In this document: positions 35,325 through 45,356 of the stretch, piece by piece
How positions within the stretch are numbered: the stretch's first letter is position 1
Layout of the letters: the number at the start of each line of letters is the position of its first letter
Source of the DNA: Anaerolineae bacterium
GTDB lineage: Bacteria > Chloroflexota > Anaerolineae > Anaerolineales > E44-bin32
Direction of reading: 5' to 3'
Assembly: GCA_011174825.1 (NCBI GenBank)
Contig: DUEZ01000085.1
Coordinates: 1-57,917, forward strand
DNA length: 57,917 nt
Made by a program: the position numbers and the translations under genes
The notes under the pieces: generated by a model
What the model was told of the DNA's origin: nothing
The model's database searches: none
What the model saw: the letters and a program-made list of their open reading frames with translations, nothing else

Positions 35325-35615
35325 ATGGCCTACTTCGTTTGGCTACCGCTAACGGTAATCTTTTTCTACTTTTCCCTAATATTCTGGAGGTATTCAAGAA
35401 CCCCCATCAGACCATTCATCTTCCGAAAGCGATCGGAGACGCGGCAAAGTGAGGTGGAGGGAATCACCACAGAACCCCTTTCAGATGCTTTAGCACAGGA
35501 CATAGATGGGTTTGTGAAGTCAGTGAACGACACCAACAGAATTCGTTACAGAGTTGCCGCTCTTGGGTTTCTCATCGCGGGGGTAAACGCCCTAGTCACG
35601 ATCTTCTTTTTATGA
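35325..35615 (+). CDS. Small two-TM protein with WRYSxTPxRPF motif (paralogue B)
   Basis: A 96-residue protein: TM1 at about 3-19, WRYSRTPIRPFIFR, an acidic/polar middle, the SVNDTNRIRYRVAALGF segment matching KRNRVAATGYF of paralogue A, and TM2 to the C-terminus. The frame is open from a GTG at 35319, but GAGGTG lies 5 bp before the ATG at 35325. Probably co-transcribed with paralogue A. No function can be assigned. Confidence 0.75.
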   Translation: MAYFVWLPLTVIFFYFSLIFWRYSRTPIRPFIFRKRSETRQSEVEGITTEPLSDALAQDIDGFVKSVNDTNRIRYRVAALGFLIAGVNALVTIFFL

Positions 35616-35655
35616 GGTGTTGAAACCTAAGCTCCGAATATATACCATTACCCTT

Positions 35656-35688
35656 GACGTAGGGGCGGGGTGACCCCGCCCCTACGTC
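35656..35688. repeat. 33-bp palindrome GTAGGGGCGGGGT family
   Basis: Arms of 16 bp (GACGTAGGGGCGGGGT and its exact complement) around a single G, between convergent paralogue B and gatB. It may double as a bidirectional terminator (TCTTT follows on the plus strand). Confidence 0.85.
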
Positions 35689-35708
35689 TTTGGAATCCAG
35701 AAGCCCTC

Positions 35709-37163
35709 TTAATCGTCCTTTGAAAGCAACTCCTCAAAGATGGCCTTTACTATCTGTGGATTTGCCTTTCCTCGTGTTTTCTGCATCACTTGCCCGACAA
35801 ACCAACCGATCACAGTCGCCTTTCCGCCTTTATATGTCGCCACTTGTTCAGGGTTAGCAGACAATATCTCTGACGCCAAAGATCGTAATGTCTCATCGTC
35901 GGACACTTGAGCTAAACCCTCCTCTTCGACGATCTCGCCTGGTTTGCATCCACTCTCCTCGACCTTATCCAATAGCGCTTTACCAGTACTGGTTGTGATC
36001 TTCTTCTCTTCGACCATGTGGATGATCTCGGCTAGGTGTTCAGGACGTAGCCGCAAGCTTTCCGCTTTAACTCCCCGCTCTCGAATCATGCGTAACACAT
36101 CATTCATCAACCAATTTGATACGACCTTAGCATCGCCATCATAAGCGGAAGCCGCCTGTTCAAAATAATCTGATAGACTACGTTCATCGGTGAGGATTTC
36201 GGCATCGTACAACGGCAGCCCAAATTGGTCGACGAACCGAGCACGGCGTTCAAGAGGCAGTTCGGGAAGATCTGCTAGGATCTCCTCTCGCCACCTTTCA
36301 TCCAACCGTAATGGGAGAAGATCCGGCTCACGGAAATACCTGTAATCAGCTTCTGTTTCTTTGGTACGCATCTTAGCCAATTTCCCACTATCTTCATCCC
36401 AAGTAAGGGTCCATGCCCCGATCATCTTTCCTGCATCGACCTCCCGAACCTGGCGTTCAACTTCAGCTTGGATCGCGGTTCGTACGTTTTCGATCGAATT
36501 GAGATTCTTGATCTCAGTCTTGGTAGATAGTGTCTCCGTACCGATTGGTCTGATGGAAACGTTTGCGTCACATCTCAGTTGACCCTTCTCCATGTCCCCT
36601 TCGGAGATACTTAGCCAACGCAGGAGCTGACGCAATCGGATCAGGTATTGAGCTGCTTCATCAGCTGAACGGAGATCGGGTCCCGTGACCATTTCAACCA
36701 GTGGAACACCACAGCGGTTGAAATCGATGAGGCGCTTTCTGTTTTGGTACACCGTCTTGCCAGCGTCCTCCTCAATGTGCAGCTTGGTTATGCTGACCAG
36801 ACGGATCGAGCCGTCTGGCATCGGTAGATTGAGTTTCCCACCTCGCGCCAATGGTTCATCATATTGGCTGATTTGATAACCTTTTGGTAAGTCAGGGTAG
36901 AAATAGTTCTTACGCGCGAAATACGAAATCGACTGGATCGATTCAGCTTGCATCGCTGCGGCCAGCAACACCGCCTTTTCCACCACGGATCGGTTGAGGA
37001 CCGGCAACACGCCTGGTAGGCCGGTACATACTGGACAGATGTTGGTATTCGGCGGATCGCCCCACGAATCCGCTTTGCATCCACAAAAAATCTTGCTTTT
37101 CGTATTCAATTGGATATGTGTCTCGAGACCAATGACCACTTCATATTCAGACACTTCATCCAT
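35709..37163 (-). CDS. gatB: Asp/Glu-tRNA(Asn/Gln) amidotransferase subunit B
   Basis: The GatCAB subunit that recognises the mischarged tRNA and activates it for amidation. 484 residues with EVVIGLETHIQLNTKSKIFC at the N-terminus, VCTGLPGVLPVLN, the KNYFYPDLPKGYQISQY signature and the Yqey-like tail (NPQIVKAIFEELL). It is separated from gatA by the cyclophilin gene on the same strand (order gatC, gatA, cyclophilin, gatB). Its presence implies tRNA-dependent Asn and/or Gln formation. Confidence 0.97.
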   Translation of the reverse strand: MDEVSEYEVVIGLETHIQLNTKSKIFCGCKADSWGDPPNTNICPVCTGLPGVLPVLNRSVVEKAVLLAAAMQAESIQSISYFARKNYFYPDLPKGYQISQYDEPLARGGKLNLPMPDGSIRLVSITKLHIEEDAGKTVYQNRKRLIDFNRCGVPLVEMVTGPDLRSADEAAQYLIRLRQLLRWLSISEGDMEKGQLRCDANVSIRPIGTETLSTKTEIKNLNSIENVRTAIQAEVERQVREVDAGKMIGAWTLTWDEDSGKLAKMRTKETEADYRYFREPDLLPLRLDERWREEILADLPELPLERRARFVDQFGLPLYDAEILTDERSLSDYFEQAASAYDGDAKVVSNWLMNDVLRMIRERGVKAESLRLRPEHLAEIIHMVEEKKITTSTGKALLDKVEESGCKPGEIVEEEGLAQVSDDETLRSLASEILSANPEQVATYKGGKATVIGWFVGQVMQKTRGKANPQIVKAIFEELLSKDD

Positions 37164-37222
37164 CCTTCGTTGGCAATCATTGAGGCCCCTAAGTTTAAGA
37201 CCCTCAGAAATCCTAAGGACCT

Positions 37223-38419
37223 TTACTTTTCCTCAATAGAAATTCTCTCGATCTTGTCCTCGAGCGTCAATTCCCGAACCACATCCAATCCATCGATCAC
37301 GTAGCCAAAAACTGTGAAAGCCCCATCCAACTGGAGGTTCTCTTGAAGGAGAATATAAAATTGACTTCCACTCGATGCGTTCACATCCGATCGGAAGAGA
37401 AAGCCGACTGCGCCTTCAGAATTGGGCATCCCGAGCTCAAGCGGCAAAGTATATCCGACATCGCTATCCACTCTTCCTAGTGGTGAACCGGTCAGTATCA
37501 GGACGTCCGGTTCAACATAGACAATCGGGAATCCATCCCAATATCCTAATCGAGCCAGCACAAAGAAGTTATTAACGCTTTCTGGCGTAAATTGAGGGCG
37601 GAGTTCAATTTCAATCTCCCCCTTTGTCGTCTCGATGATCGCGGCATAAAGCTTGGCTGGGTCAATGACCATGTCTGGCTTGCCCGTATAGAGCCCTTCC
37701 CGGTCTGAGATCTCGAGTGAGGCCAATGGTCGACCCTCCTCCAACTGTGGTACGACTGGAATCGGTGTTGCTGTTGGAGGTGGGAGCAGACTCTCTGGTA
37801 TCTCCTCGATCTCAACGGTCTGAAGAAGATCGCCTTGATAATCGGGATTTTCCTGAGGATCGCGCAGGGTGAGAGAAAGAACGACGTCCATGCCTTCAAC
37901 AACCTTGCCAAAGATCGTGTGGCGGCCAGTTAGATATTCTGTGGAGCCAAAGGTGATGAAGAATTGGCTGCCATTGGTGTTGGGACCACCATTTGCCATG
38001 GCAAAGTAACCCGCGCCATCAAAACGAAGATCAGGATGGAATTCATCCTCAAAATTGTATCCCGGACCACCTCCCCCGGTACCCGTTGGGTCGCCTCCTT
38101 GAGCCATGAAGTCCGACAGCACTCGATGGAAGGTCGTTCCGTCGTAATATCCTTCTCTGGCCAAAAAGATAAAGTTGTTGACCGTTCTAGGTGCTTTAGA
38201 CGCGAAGAGCTCGATTTTAATCTCGCCTTTTTCAGTTACTAACGTGGCGAGATAGATCGCTTCTGTGTCAATGGTCATCTCTGGTGGGGTGTCCCATTGT
38301 TTTGGAGCTGAGGGAGTAGGTATCTCAGCTGTGGGCGTGCTCGCCCCACAAGCTACAAGGATGGTGGACAAGATTAATCCAACCAGTAAGTGGAGTATAA
38401 ATTTGATTTGATGAGCCAA
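37223..38419 (-). CDS. Lipoprotein with tandem cyclophilin domains, second degenerate
   Basis: A peptidyl-prolyl isomerase of about 398 residues, exported and lipidated (lipobox ILVACG). Domain 1 (about 55-205) has the cyclophilin active site: [27 protein letters not shown] and GRHTIFGKV. Domain 2 (about 255-395) keeps the fold ([24 protein letters not shown]) but lacks the Arg of FHRV, the Gln of the QGGD loop and the His of GRHT, so it should be inactive and may bind substrate. AAGGAGG best serves a TTG at 38419, although an upstream ATG (38437) is in frame. It lies between gatA and gatB on the minus strand. Confidence 0.9.
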   Translation of the reverse strand: MAHQIKFILHLLVGLILSTILVACGASTPTAEIPTPSAPKQWDTPPEMTIDTEAIYLATLVTEKGEIKIELFASKAPRTVNNFIFLAREGYYDGTTFHRVLSDFMAQGGDPTGTGGGGPGYNFEDEFHPDLRFDGAGYFAMANGGPNTNGSQFFITFGSTEYLTGRHTIFGKVVEGMDVVLSLTLRDPQENPDYQGDLLQTVEIEEIPESLLPPPTATPIPVVPQLEEGRPLASLEISDREGLYTGKPDMVIDPAKLYAAIIETTKGEIEIELRPQFTPESVNNFFVLARLGYWDGFPIVYVEPDVLILTGSPLGRVDSDVGYTLPLELGMPNSEGAVGFLFRSDVNASSGSQFYILLQENLQLDGAFTVFGYVIDGLDVVRELTLEDKIERISIEEK

Positions 38420-38474
38420 AGTGCCCTCCTTCTGCATTCCATCGGTATTGATTCTATTATGATTGCTTATCTCG

Positions 38475-40073
38475 TTATAACTCCTCGATAACTCTTGGCC
38501 GAACTCGTCTCCACTGCTTGTTCTCAGTTTCTATCTCATACTTACGACCTACACGGAAAAGAGTTGACTCCGAGAAATCAGGCCCAATTAACTGTACGCC
38601 AATCGGTAAACCCTCGCTATCAAAACCTGCGGGAAGAGTGAGACCTGGGACGCCTGCATGGTTAGCAGGTACTGTGAGCAAGTCCGCATATTGCATGAGG
38701 ACAGAATCGCCATACACTTCACCGATTTTAAAGGCGGTAGTGGGCGTAGTGGCCGTCAAGAGGCAGTTCAGACGGTGGGGACCTTCAGGATCGAAAGCGT
38801 TCTCGAAATCGCGACGAATAAGTGTACGCACTCGCAACGCTTTTTCGTAATACCCTTTTTCGTACTGTTCAGCTGAAACGTACATCCCCATCAGGATCCG
38901 CAGCTTCGGTTGAAGCCCAAACGCACGACCCCGGCTTGAACGATAGAGTTCTACCAAATCCGCCACCTCACCACCGTAACGATAACCGTACTTGACACCA
39001 TCATAACGATGCAGGTTCGAGGCCGCTTCGACGCGCGAGATGACGAAATAGACCGGGATGCCAAAATGCGTGTTGGGCATGGGTACCGACTCGACGATCT
39101 CCGCCCCGGCGTCGGCTAATATATCGGCAGCATGTCGTACAGCTTCCACAATTTCGGGGGGGATCGGCTGCTCTCGTAGCTCACCTGTTTCAGGATCTGG
39201 ATATTTCAATCTTTGATAATCAGGGGATAAACCGATGCGCAATCCATCAACGCTGTTATCGAGCTCAGCAAGGTAATTCGGCACAGGTACGTTAGCTGTG
39301 GTTGCATCCTTTGGATCACTACCTGCGATCACACTTAACATCAGCGCGGCATCGGTCACATCACGTGCCAAAGGTCCGGGACAGTCAAGTGAAGATGCGA
39401 AGGCGATCAAGCCATATCTAGAGACGCGACCATAGGTTGGTTTCAGGCCCACAACACCGCAAAAAGCTGCCGGTTGACGGATTGAACCCGCTGTGTCAGT
39501 GCCGAGTGAGAGGGTCGCCTCACCAGCCGCAACTGCTGCCGCGCTTCCCCCTGAAGAACCGCCTGGAACGCAAGTGGGATTCCAGGGATTTCCGGGTGGA
39601 GGTAGAAATGCAGAGGATTCGTTTGAAGAACCGAAAGTGAACTCATCTAGGTTTACTTTCCCGATCGTAACCGCGCCCGCCGCCTCCATTCGCCGAACTG
39701 GGGTTGCGCTATAAGGTGAGATGAAATTCTCCAAGATTCGCGAACCAGCAGTTGAAGGTGTTCCTTTGGCGCAAAAAATATCTTTAATCGCCAGGGGGAC
39801 TCCGGCCAAAACGCCTGGATCTTCCCCTTTACTTCGTAACTGATCCACTGTTTCTGCTTGAAGGCGAGCCCGCTCCGCGGTCACTGTGATATACGCATGA
39901 ATCTTTTCTAGATCTTGTGGATCAGGATCATAGGTTGTCGTGGTGGGAGCTCTGCCCTCAACCGCATCGATTCGGGAAAGAGTCGAATCAAGGATCTCAA
40001 CCGCCGAAACCTGCCCCTTTTTCAAACGCTGTACGAGCTCATGTGCAGGGAGATCACAAAGATCTTCGCTCAT
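38475..40073 (-). CDS. gatA: Asp/Glu-tRNA(Asn/Gln) amidotransferase subunit A
   Basis: The glutaminase of GatCAB, releasing ammonia for tRNA amidation. 532 residues, somewhat long because of an insertion after [14 protein letters not shown]. The amidase-signature triad is intact: Lys in PLAIKDIFC, cis-Ser in [14 protein letters not shown] and nucleophile Ser in [12 protein letters not shown]. It overlaps gatC by ATGA (40070-40073), so the pair is translationally coupled. Confidence 0.97.
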   Translation of the reverse strand: MSEDLCDLPAHELVQRLKKGQVSAVEILDSTLSRIDAVEGRAPTTTTYDPDPQDLEKIHAYITVTAERARLQAETVDQLRSKGEDPGVLAGVPLAIKDIFCAKGTPSTAGSRILENFISPYSATPVRRMEAAGAVTIGKVNLDEFTFGSSNESSAFLPPPGNPWNPTCVPGGSSGGSAAAVAAGEATLSLGTDTAGSIRQPAAFCGVVGLKPTYGRVSRYGLIAFASSLDCPGPLARDVTDAALMLSVIAGSDPKDATTANVPVPNYLAELDNSVDGLRIGLSPDYQRLKYPDPETGELREQPIPPEIVEAVRHAADILADAGAEIVESVPMPNTHFGIPVYFVISRVEAASNLHRYDGVKYGYRYGGEVADLVELYRSSRGRAFGLQPKLRILMGMYVSAEQYEKGYYEKALRVRTLIRRDFENAFDPEGPHRLNCLLTATTPTTAFKIGEVYGDSVLMQYADLLTVPANHAGVPGLTLPAGFDSEGLPIGVQLIGPDFSESTLFRVGRKYEIETENKQWRRVRPRVIEEL

Positions 40074-40450
40074 TCTAGTTCCTCATGAGGGATATCTGGA
40101 GAGACGATGTAGCGATCATCGACCTCAGGCGCTTGCTTGAGAATATCGTCCGCTTCCTCACACGGTTCGATCTCATCCTCCCTTAACGGTAAACTGATCG
40201 CTTCTGTGTAAGGCACACCATGGGAGGTAATGGGGATCACCTCGTCCACCTCGATCGCCTCAAGCTCACGGATAGATTTCAGTTGACTGTTTAGCTCATC
40301 GCGCAGATAGGCCGCCTCATCGACCTCCAACTCGAAAGCCGCTAATCGAACCAGATGATTAAAGATCTCAACTGTGAATTCATCCTCATTATTAGATCTC
40401 TTGTCAGCAGTCAAATTGACCTCCATGATATGAATGTGATCATTGTACAT
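40070..40450 (-). CDS. gatC: Asp/Glu-tRNA(Asn/Gln) amidotransferase subunit C
   Basis: A small GatCAB subunit that wraps the A-B interface. The conserved part is EIFNHLVRLAAFELEVDEAAYLRDELNSQLKSIRELE, followed by an acidic tail. 126 residues from 40450, longer than the usual 95-100; a start at the ATG 40426 (MEVNLTADK) would give 118. No ribosome-binding site is visible for either. It is divergent from the acyl-CoA dehydrogenase with about 75 bp between. Confidence 0.87.
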   Translation of the reverse strand: MYNDHIHIMEVNLTADKRSNNEDEFTVEIFNHLVRLAAFELEVDEAAYLRDELNSQLKSIRELEAIEVDEVIPITSHGVPYTEAISLPLREDEIEPCEEADDILKQAPEVDDRYIVSPDIPHEELE

Positions 40451-40478
40451 GTTGGAAAACGCGCGGTCAAAGACCCCA

Positions 40479-40487
40479 TGCTATAAT
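40479..40487 (+). promoter_or_regulatory. Extended -10 promoter of the acyl-CoA dehydrogenase
   Basis: TGCTATAAT, an exact extended -10 (TATAAT at 40482-40487). No convincing -35 is seen, as is usual for extended -10 promoters. The predicted start is near 40494. Confidence 0.6.
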
Positions 40488-40526
40488 CGCGCCACTTAAC
40501 GAACCATGGATATGGAGGAGATCCTG

Positions 40527-41714
40527 ATGACCACTTCCGAGGCCTCCCACCCCACGCCCAATTTCCAACTTTCCCCTGAACACGAGATGATCCGTCAGGC
40601 AGCCCGCGACTTCGCTCAGAATGAGATCGCACCCATCGCGCCAGAGTTTGACGAGAGCGGGAAATTTCCTCACGAGACCATCGCCAAGATGGGCGAAATG
40701 GGTTTCATGGGCATTGAGATCCCTGAAGAGTATGGCGGCGCTGGATTGGACACCTTGGCTTACGTCCTCGCTTTGGAGGAGATCTGTAAAGCAGACGCAG
40801 CACACGGCACGATCATGTCGGTCAACAATTCCCTATTCTGTTACGGGCTCCTCCGTTTCGGAACCGAAGAGCAGAAACAGAAATATCTCAAGCCTGCCGC
40901 TTCAGGTCAAGCACTCGGAGCCTATTCACTCACCGAACCCATGTCCGGATCTGACGCAGGCACCATGCGTTCACGGGCCACGCGAGAGGGAGACACCTAC
41001 ACGCTTAACGGGCGTAAGTCATGGGTATCGAGCGCACCAGCCGCGAATTTCATCGTCGTTTTTATTGTCACCGAGCCGGAAATGAAGCACCAAGGGATCA
41101 CGGCTTTCATTGTCGAGACGGACAAGCCAGGCTTCAGCCTCGGTAAGCCTGAACCGAAGCTTGGTATACGCGCCTCTGCAACGAGTGAAATCTTGTTCGA
41201 GAATTACCAATGCTCAGAGGAAAATCGGCTAGGTGAGGAAGGGGAGGGTTTCAAGATCGCCATGACAGTGCTCGATGCCGGTCGCATAGGCATCGCATCC
41301 CAGGCTCTGGGCATCGCCGAAGCTGCATACGAGGCCAGCGTTGAGTATGCCCGTGAACGGGAGGCTTTCGGAAAGAAAATCGGTCAATTCCAGGGCATAG
41401 GTTTTAAAATTGCCGATATGAAGACACGCATCGAGGCCAGCCGTTTGTTGATCTATCAGGCAGCCTTAGCCAAAGAAAGGTCAAAGGATACAGGGGAACG
41501 CTTCACTCTCGAGGCTTCCATGGCCAAGCTTTTTGCTTCCGAAACGGCTGTTTATTGTTCCAACGAAGCCGTTCAGATCCATGCCGGTATGGGTTACTCA
41601 AAAGAGCTTCCTGTAGAACGATATTATCGTGACGCAAAAATCACAGAAATCTATGAGGGCACGAGCGAGATTCAGCGGTTGGTGATTTCGAGAATGGAAT
41701 TGGGGTTGCGTTGA
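40527..41714 (+). CDS. Acyl-CoA dehydrogenase
   Basis: FAD enzyme introducing the trans-2 double bond into acyl-CoA. 395 residues: GFMGIEIPEEYGGAGLD, the FAD/substrate loop AYSLTEPMSGSDAG, the WVSSA segment, and the catalytic Glu in ITEIYEGTSEIQRLVIS. The pattern fits short-chain/butyryl-CoA dehydrogenases. The ATG at 40527 is chosen because GGAGGAG is 6 bp upstream; an earlier in-frame ATG is at 40506. With the thiolase and hydroxybutyryl-CoA dehydrogenase it completes much of a C4 beta-oxidation or butyrate route; no enoyl-CoA hydratase is in the window. Confidence 0.95.
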   Translation: MTTSEASHPTPNFQLSPEHEMIRQAARDFAQNEIAPIAPEFDESGKFPHETIAKMGEMGFMGIEIPEEYGGAGLDTLAYVLALEEICKADAAHGTIMSVNNSLFCYGLLRFGTEEQKQKYLKPAASGQALGAYSLTEPMSGSDAGTMRSRATREGDTYTLNGRKSWVSSAPAANFIVVFIVTEPEMKHQGITAFIVETDKPGFSLGKPEPKLGIRASATSEILFENYQCSEENRLGEEGEGFKIAMTVLDAGRIGIASQALGIAEAAYEASVEYAREREAFGKKIGQFQGIGFKIADMKTRIEASRLLIYQAALAKERSKDTGERFTLEASMAKLFASETAVYCSNEAVQIHAGMGYSKELPVERYYRDAKITEIYEGTSEIQRLVISRMELGLR

Positions 41715-42093
41715 TCCCACTCCAAACCGGAAGGGGATGATTCTTTTCCTATTCAGCCATTCACTTGGAAAAGCTATACTTAGAGAGAAATAATCCATTT
41801 AAGCTGAAATCATCGAGGAGACGATTATCTTTGTGAGGCTTGTTTCATCCTCGTTTACGATCTTTCCATCCCATTAGCCCATCGACATCTAGCAGCTAGG
41901 AAGGGGACCTTGAACCGCGGTAATTCGCGAGGAGACGATAATCATCAAAGGACTAGTGCTTAGAACCAACCCTTGGTGATGATTTCATATACGATTGGTA
42001 CACGACACTGATGCAATCGAATTCTTGCGGTCAAAGAATTGGCTTGATTCATGCACCTGTCGGTTCGCCAGATCTATAGTGGAGGAGCCACAA
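41715..42093. other. Intergenic region upstream of the glycan cluster
   Basis: About 380 bp. The block GAGGAGACGATTATC (41816) is nearly repeated as GAGGAGACGATAATC (41931). No gene is called; the frame open from 41995 is better started at 42094. Confidence 0.45.
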
Positions 42094-44166
42094 ATGAGCT
42101 CAAAAAAGAAACCATCTCCGAAATCATCTTCTACTAAGGATGAATTGGCTTCTATGGAGGAGGAATCTAAGGTAGGCATGCCATCCAAGGAAGAATCTAG
42201 GATTTCTGATCCGGAATCCCGCATCAAGTTAGCTCTTGCGTTGGCAGCGCTGGGGTTGGCACTTATTGGTCAATTCTATTTCAGTTTTATGCGCGACAAC
42301 ATTGTGGATGGCGTAGGTTTTTTCGTGGTGGCTATTGTAGTGTTCATTTTTCTCATCCGACGGTCTAAAGAACCATCAAGTGTTGGGAAGAAAGTCGCTA
42401 GCGCAACTCACCAGATTCTAGAACAAATACGGTCCCATCCAATCAAATCAGTATTGGCCGCCCTTAGTTTTGGACTTGCGTACACAACGGTGAGACTCCT
42501 ACGAGCGAAAGCGGGTCCTGGTTCCTATTGGGATGTCTTTATTTTGTGGGTGGTTAGTTTCATGGTTTACGCAGCAGCTTTTGTACGTATTCCACGGATT
42601 GATCTCAAGGCGTGGTTCAGAACGAATCGTTATGAGGTGGTCACTGTATCTGTTCTAACACTAATCGCCGGCCTCTTGAGATTTGTGGCATTAGGGAAGG
42701 TACCCAACATCATTAGCGGTGACGAAGGCGTATTGGGAACTTTAGCGGTACAGGCTCTAAACGGCGAACTCAATAATATGATGTCAACGATTTATGGAAA
42801 CAGCAGCGTATTTCTGTTTATCATGGCCGGGGTGATGAAGCTTTTTGGTATCAATACAACAACCTTGCGCTTCTTATCAGCATTAAGTGGGACGTTGACC
42901 GTACCAGTCATCTATCTTCTCGCTCGACGGCTATTCAACGCACGTGTGGCTTTGATTGCAGCATCAATCATCACAGTTTCACATTTTCACCTGCATTTCA
43001 GCCGTGTGATCGTTGCCACCAGCATTCAGGATGCCCTGTTCGCCACGTTAACCTTTTACCTCTTCCTCTCCGGATTGGAACTGCGTAGCTCGACAAGGTT
43101 AGCTTTAAGCGGGTTGATTATTGGATTCGAACTTTATATCTATATGGGAGCTCGTCTGGTCATTGTGTTCCTACCAATATACGTTATCGCATTATGGATC
43201 ACAAATCGGGACTTGGTTAAAGACAATCTGGGTAATCTAATGATCTTTGTCGGAGCTCTACTGGTGATTTCAGCTCCTATGATGCTTTGGGCAATTGATC
43301 ATACAGACGAATTTATGGCACGGGCCAACCAGCTTGGGGTTATCCAATCCGGTTGGTTGTCTAATGAGGCAGCAGCCACTGGAAAGAGCCAATTGAGTAT
43401 CTTTCTTGATTTGTTCCGACAAGCGTTCTTGACTGTGAATTACTATCCCTCATATGCATTTCATTTTTCAAAATTACCCATGTTAGATTTCGTTACTGGG
43501 GCGGTCTTCATCCTTGGCCTGGCTTACTCACTGTACCATGTACGCGACCACCGACACCTCCTCCTCAATGGTTGGTTCTGGTCAGGCGTGCTGGTTGGTG
43601 GTGCGATGGTTGTTATTCCTAATAAGAGTGCATACCGAATCATGATGGTGCTCCCCGCGGTAAGCTTATTCAGTGCTGTTGCTTGGGATAAGCTCATGGA
43701 ATACGGTAGCCGAGCGCTACCAGAAAATCAGATAGTACGCATCGGTTCAACTGCCTTATTCATCGCACTTATCAGTTTTCTGAACCTGAAAGCGTATTTC
43801 GTGGATTACGCTCCCGCCTGCGACTATGAGGGTGCGAATACAAGACTCGCTTCGTACATCGGATCATATATAGGTGACTTGGGACCAGACTATGAGCCAT
43901 ACTTGTTGACCGCACCACGCGAGATCTATGGGGTCTATCGATCGATCGATTTCTTAAGCAGCAATAGGCCTTTGCAGGATATCAAGGAACCGTTAACTGG
44001 TCCACCAACTTTTATTGCTGCGCATCGTCAGGCAGTGTTCTTCTTCACACCCCAGCGAGAGGGCGAATTGGGATATGTTCGTGATCAGTTCCCTGGGGGT
44101 AAGGTTGACCGTATTTTTGATTGTGAGGAATTGCTGATGGTTGTGTATGTGACGCCAGATGGATAA
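42094..44166 (+). CDS. GT-C membrane glycosyltransferase (GT39/ArnT-like), 1
   Basis: A polytopic protein of about 690 residues that would transfer a sugar from a polyprenyl-phosphate donor on the outer face of the membrane. It has a lysine/serine-rich cytoplasmic N-terminus, about 11-13 membrane helices, the first-loop acidic motif SGDEGVLGTLAVQALNG (GT-C catalytic Asp-Glu) and the HFHLHFSRVIVATSIQDALFA segment common to PMT/ArnT families. GGAGGAG precedes the ATG at 42094. It is first of five genes for surface glycan assembly; acceptor and sugar unknown. Confidence 0.82.
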   Translation: MSSKKKPSPKSSSTKDELASMEEESKVGMPSKEESRISDPESRIKLALALAALGLALIGQFYFSFMRDNIVDGVGFFVVAIVVFIFLIRRSKEPSSVGKKVASATHQILEQIRSHPIKSVLAALSFGLAYTTVRLLRAKAGPGSYWDVFILWVVSFMVYAAAFVRIPRIDLKAWFRTNRYEVVTVSVLTLIAGLLRFVALGKVPNIISGDEGVLGTLAVQALNGELNNMMSTIYGNSSVFLFIMAGVMKLFGINTTTLRFLSALSGTLTVPVIYLLARRLFNARVALIAASIITVSHFHLHFSRVIVATSIQDALFATLTFYLFLSGLELRSSTRLALSGLIIGFELYIYMGARLVIVFLPIYVIALWITNRDLVKDNLGNLMIFVGALLVISAPMMLWAIDHTDEFMARANQLGVIQSGWLSNEAAATGKSQLSIFLDLFRQAFLTVNYYPSYAFHFSKLPMLDFVTGAVFILGLAYSLYHVRDHRHLLLNGWFWSGVLVGGAMVVIPNKSAYRIMMVLPAVSLFSAVAWDKLMEYGSRALPENQIVRIGSTALFIALISFLNLKAYFVDYAPACDYEGANTRLASYIGSYIGDLGPDYEPYLLTAPREIYGVYRSIDFLSSNRPLQDIKEPLTGPPTFIAAHRQAVFFFTPQREGELGYVRDQFPGGKVDRIFDCEELLMVVYVTPDG

Positions 44167-44279
44167 GGAATTTTCCTGCCCTTTATCGATAAAAGATAAT
44201 TTTATGTTGATCAAGACCATGATCTTTCCAAAAAAGCTTGGAGGTGAATGGATTTGAAGGATCTCGATTTGAGGAGTCT

Positions 44280-45305
44280 ATGAAAGACGAAACAACGATC
44301 TCCCCAACGCGACTTTCAGTGATCATACCTGCTTACAACGAAAGCCACCATATCTTCGACAACCTCCAGCAGGTCTGTAAGACGCTGTTAGGACACAATT
44401 TTGAGATCATCGTGGTAGATGATGGCAGTCAGGATTCCACATTTGAAGAAAGCCAACGAGGCGTAGCAGATGGGTGCCCAGTAAAGTCACTAAGGCTTGA
44501 AGAGAATCAGGGTAAGGGTAAAGCACTATATCATGGCTTCAGCAATTGCTCAGGAGAGATTATCGCTTTTCTCGACGCTGATCTCGAAATTGCTCCTGAA
44601 CATATCCTACAGCTTTGGGATGTGATGCGGGCCACAGGAGCCGAGGTTATCATCGGCACAAAAGTCAACTCACTGAATTCTTTCCCCGTTCTACGCCGCG
44701 CGTTGAGCTACATGTATAGAAGGTTGATCTCATTTTTGTTTGGCTTCTCATTAACCGATACACAAACTGGGATCAAGCTGTTTAAGCGGGAAGTCTTGGA
44801 ACTTGTGATTCCTCGTTTAGCTGTAAGTCGTTTTGCATTTGATATTGAGTTATTGGTTGCCGCATCGCGATTTGGTTATCAAATCGCTGAATGCCCAGTG
44901 AGGATTGCATACAATCGAGAAGGTCGAACAGGGCGTATCGGATTACGACAGATGTTTGGAATGTTGGTCGATACGTTAGCGATATACTATCGTGCCAGCT
45001 TCTGGCGATGGTTACAACCGGGTTTGGCTACCAAGCTATGGATGATCGCTTTCGCCATAGGACTCTTTCTATTAGGTATAGGTGTTGGCAAACTTATTAC
45101 TCCTCTTGTCCTACAACCCCCTATGAAGCAAATCTTCAGGATTATCGCATTGCAGTTCCTACCTCTCAGGTTACGGGATTGTATCCTGCTTGGGATTGGT
45201 GTTGTGTTGCTAACCATGTCACTTATCAAGTTGAATAAAAGTATCCTCGATGCTTTCGCTCGACGCGATCATGGCGACCTGAATGGAATTTATCGTCGAA
45301 AGTAA
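44280..45305 (+). CDS. Family 2 glycosyltransferase, polyprenyl-phosphate sugar synthase-like, with C-terminal TMs
   Basis: A 341-residue protein. The GT2 domain has LSVIIPAYNES, IIVVDDGSQDST, ENQGKGKALYHGF and IIAFLDADLEIAPEH, as in dolichol-phosphate mannose/glucose synthases. Residues 250-335 hold two or three membrane helices. It likely makes the lipid-linked sugar donor used by the neighbouring GT-C enzymes. The ATG at 44280 follows GAGGAG at only 3 bp; upstream in-frame TTG (44238) and GTG (44244) are possible. Confidence 0.87.
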   Translation: MKDETTISPTRLSVIIPAYNESHHIFDNLQQVCKTLLGHNFEIIVVDDGSQDSTFEESQRGVADGCPVKSLRLEENQGKGKALYHGFSNCSGEIIAFLDADLEIAPEHILQLWDVMRATGAEVIIGTKVNSLNSFPVLRRALSYMYRRLISFLFGFSLTDTQTGIKLFKREVLELVIPRLAVSRFAFDIELLVAASRFGYQIAECPVRIAYNREGRTGRIGLRQMFGMLVDTLAIYYRASFWRWLQPGLATKLWMIAFAIGLFLLGIGVGKLITPLVLQPPMKQIFRIIALQFLPLRLRDCILLGIGVVLLTMSLIKLNKSILDAFARRDHGDLNGIYRRK

Positions 45306-45356
45306 ATGGTTTCACCAGATTCACCATACGATTTATTTTAGTTAGAGACAAGGATA

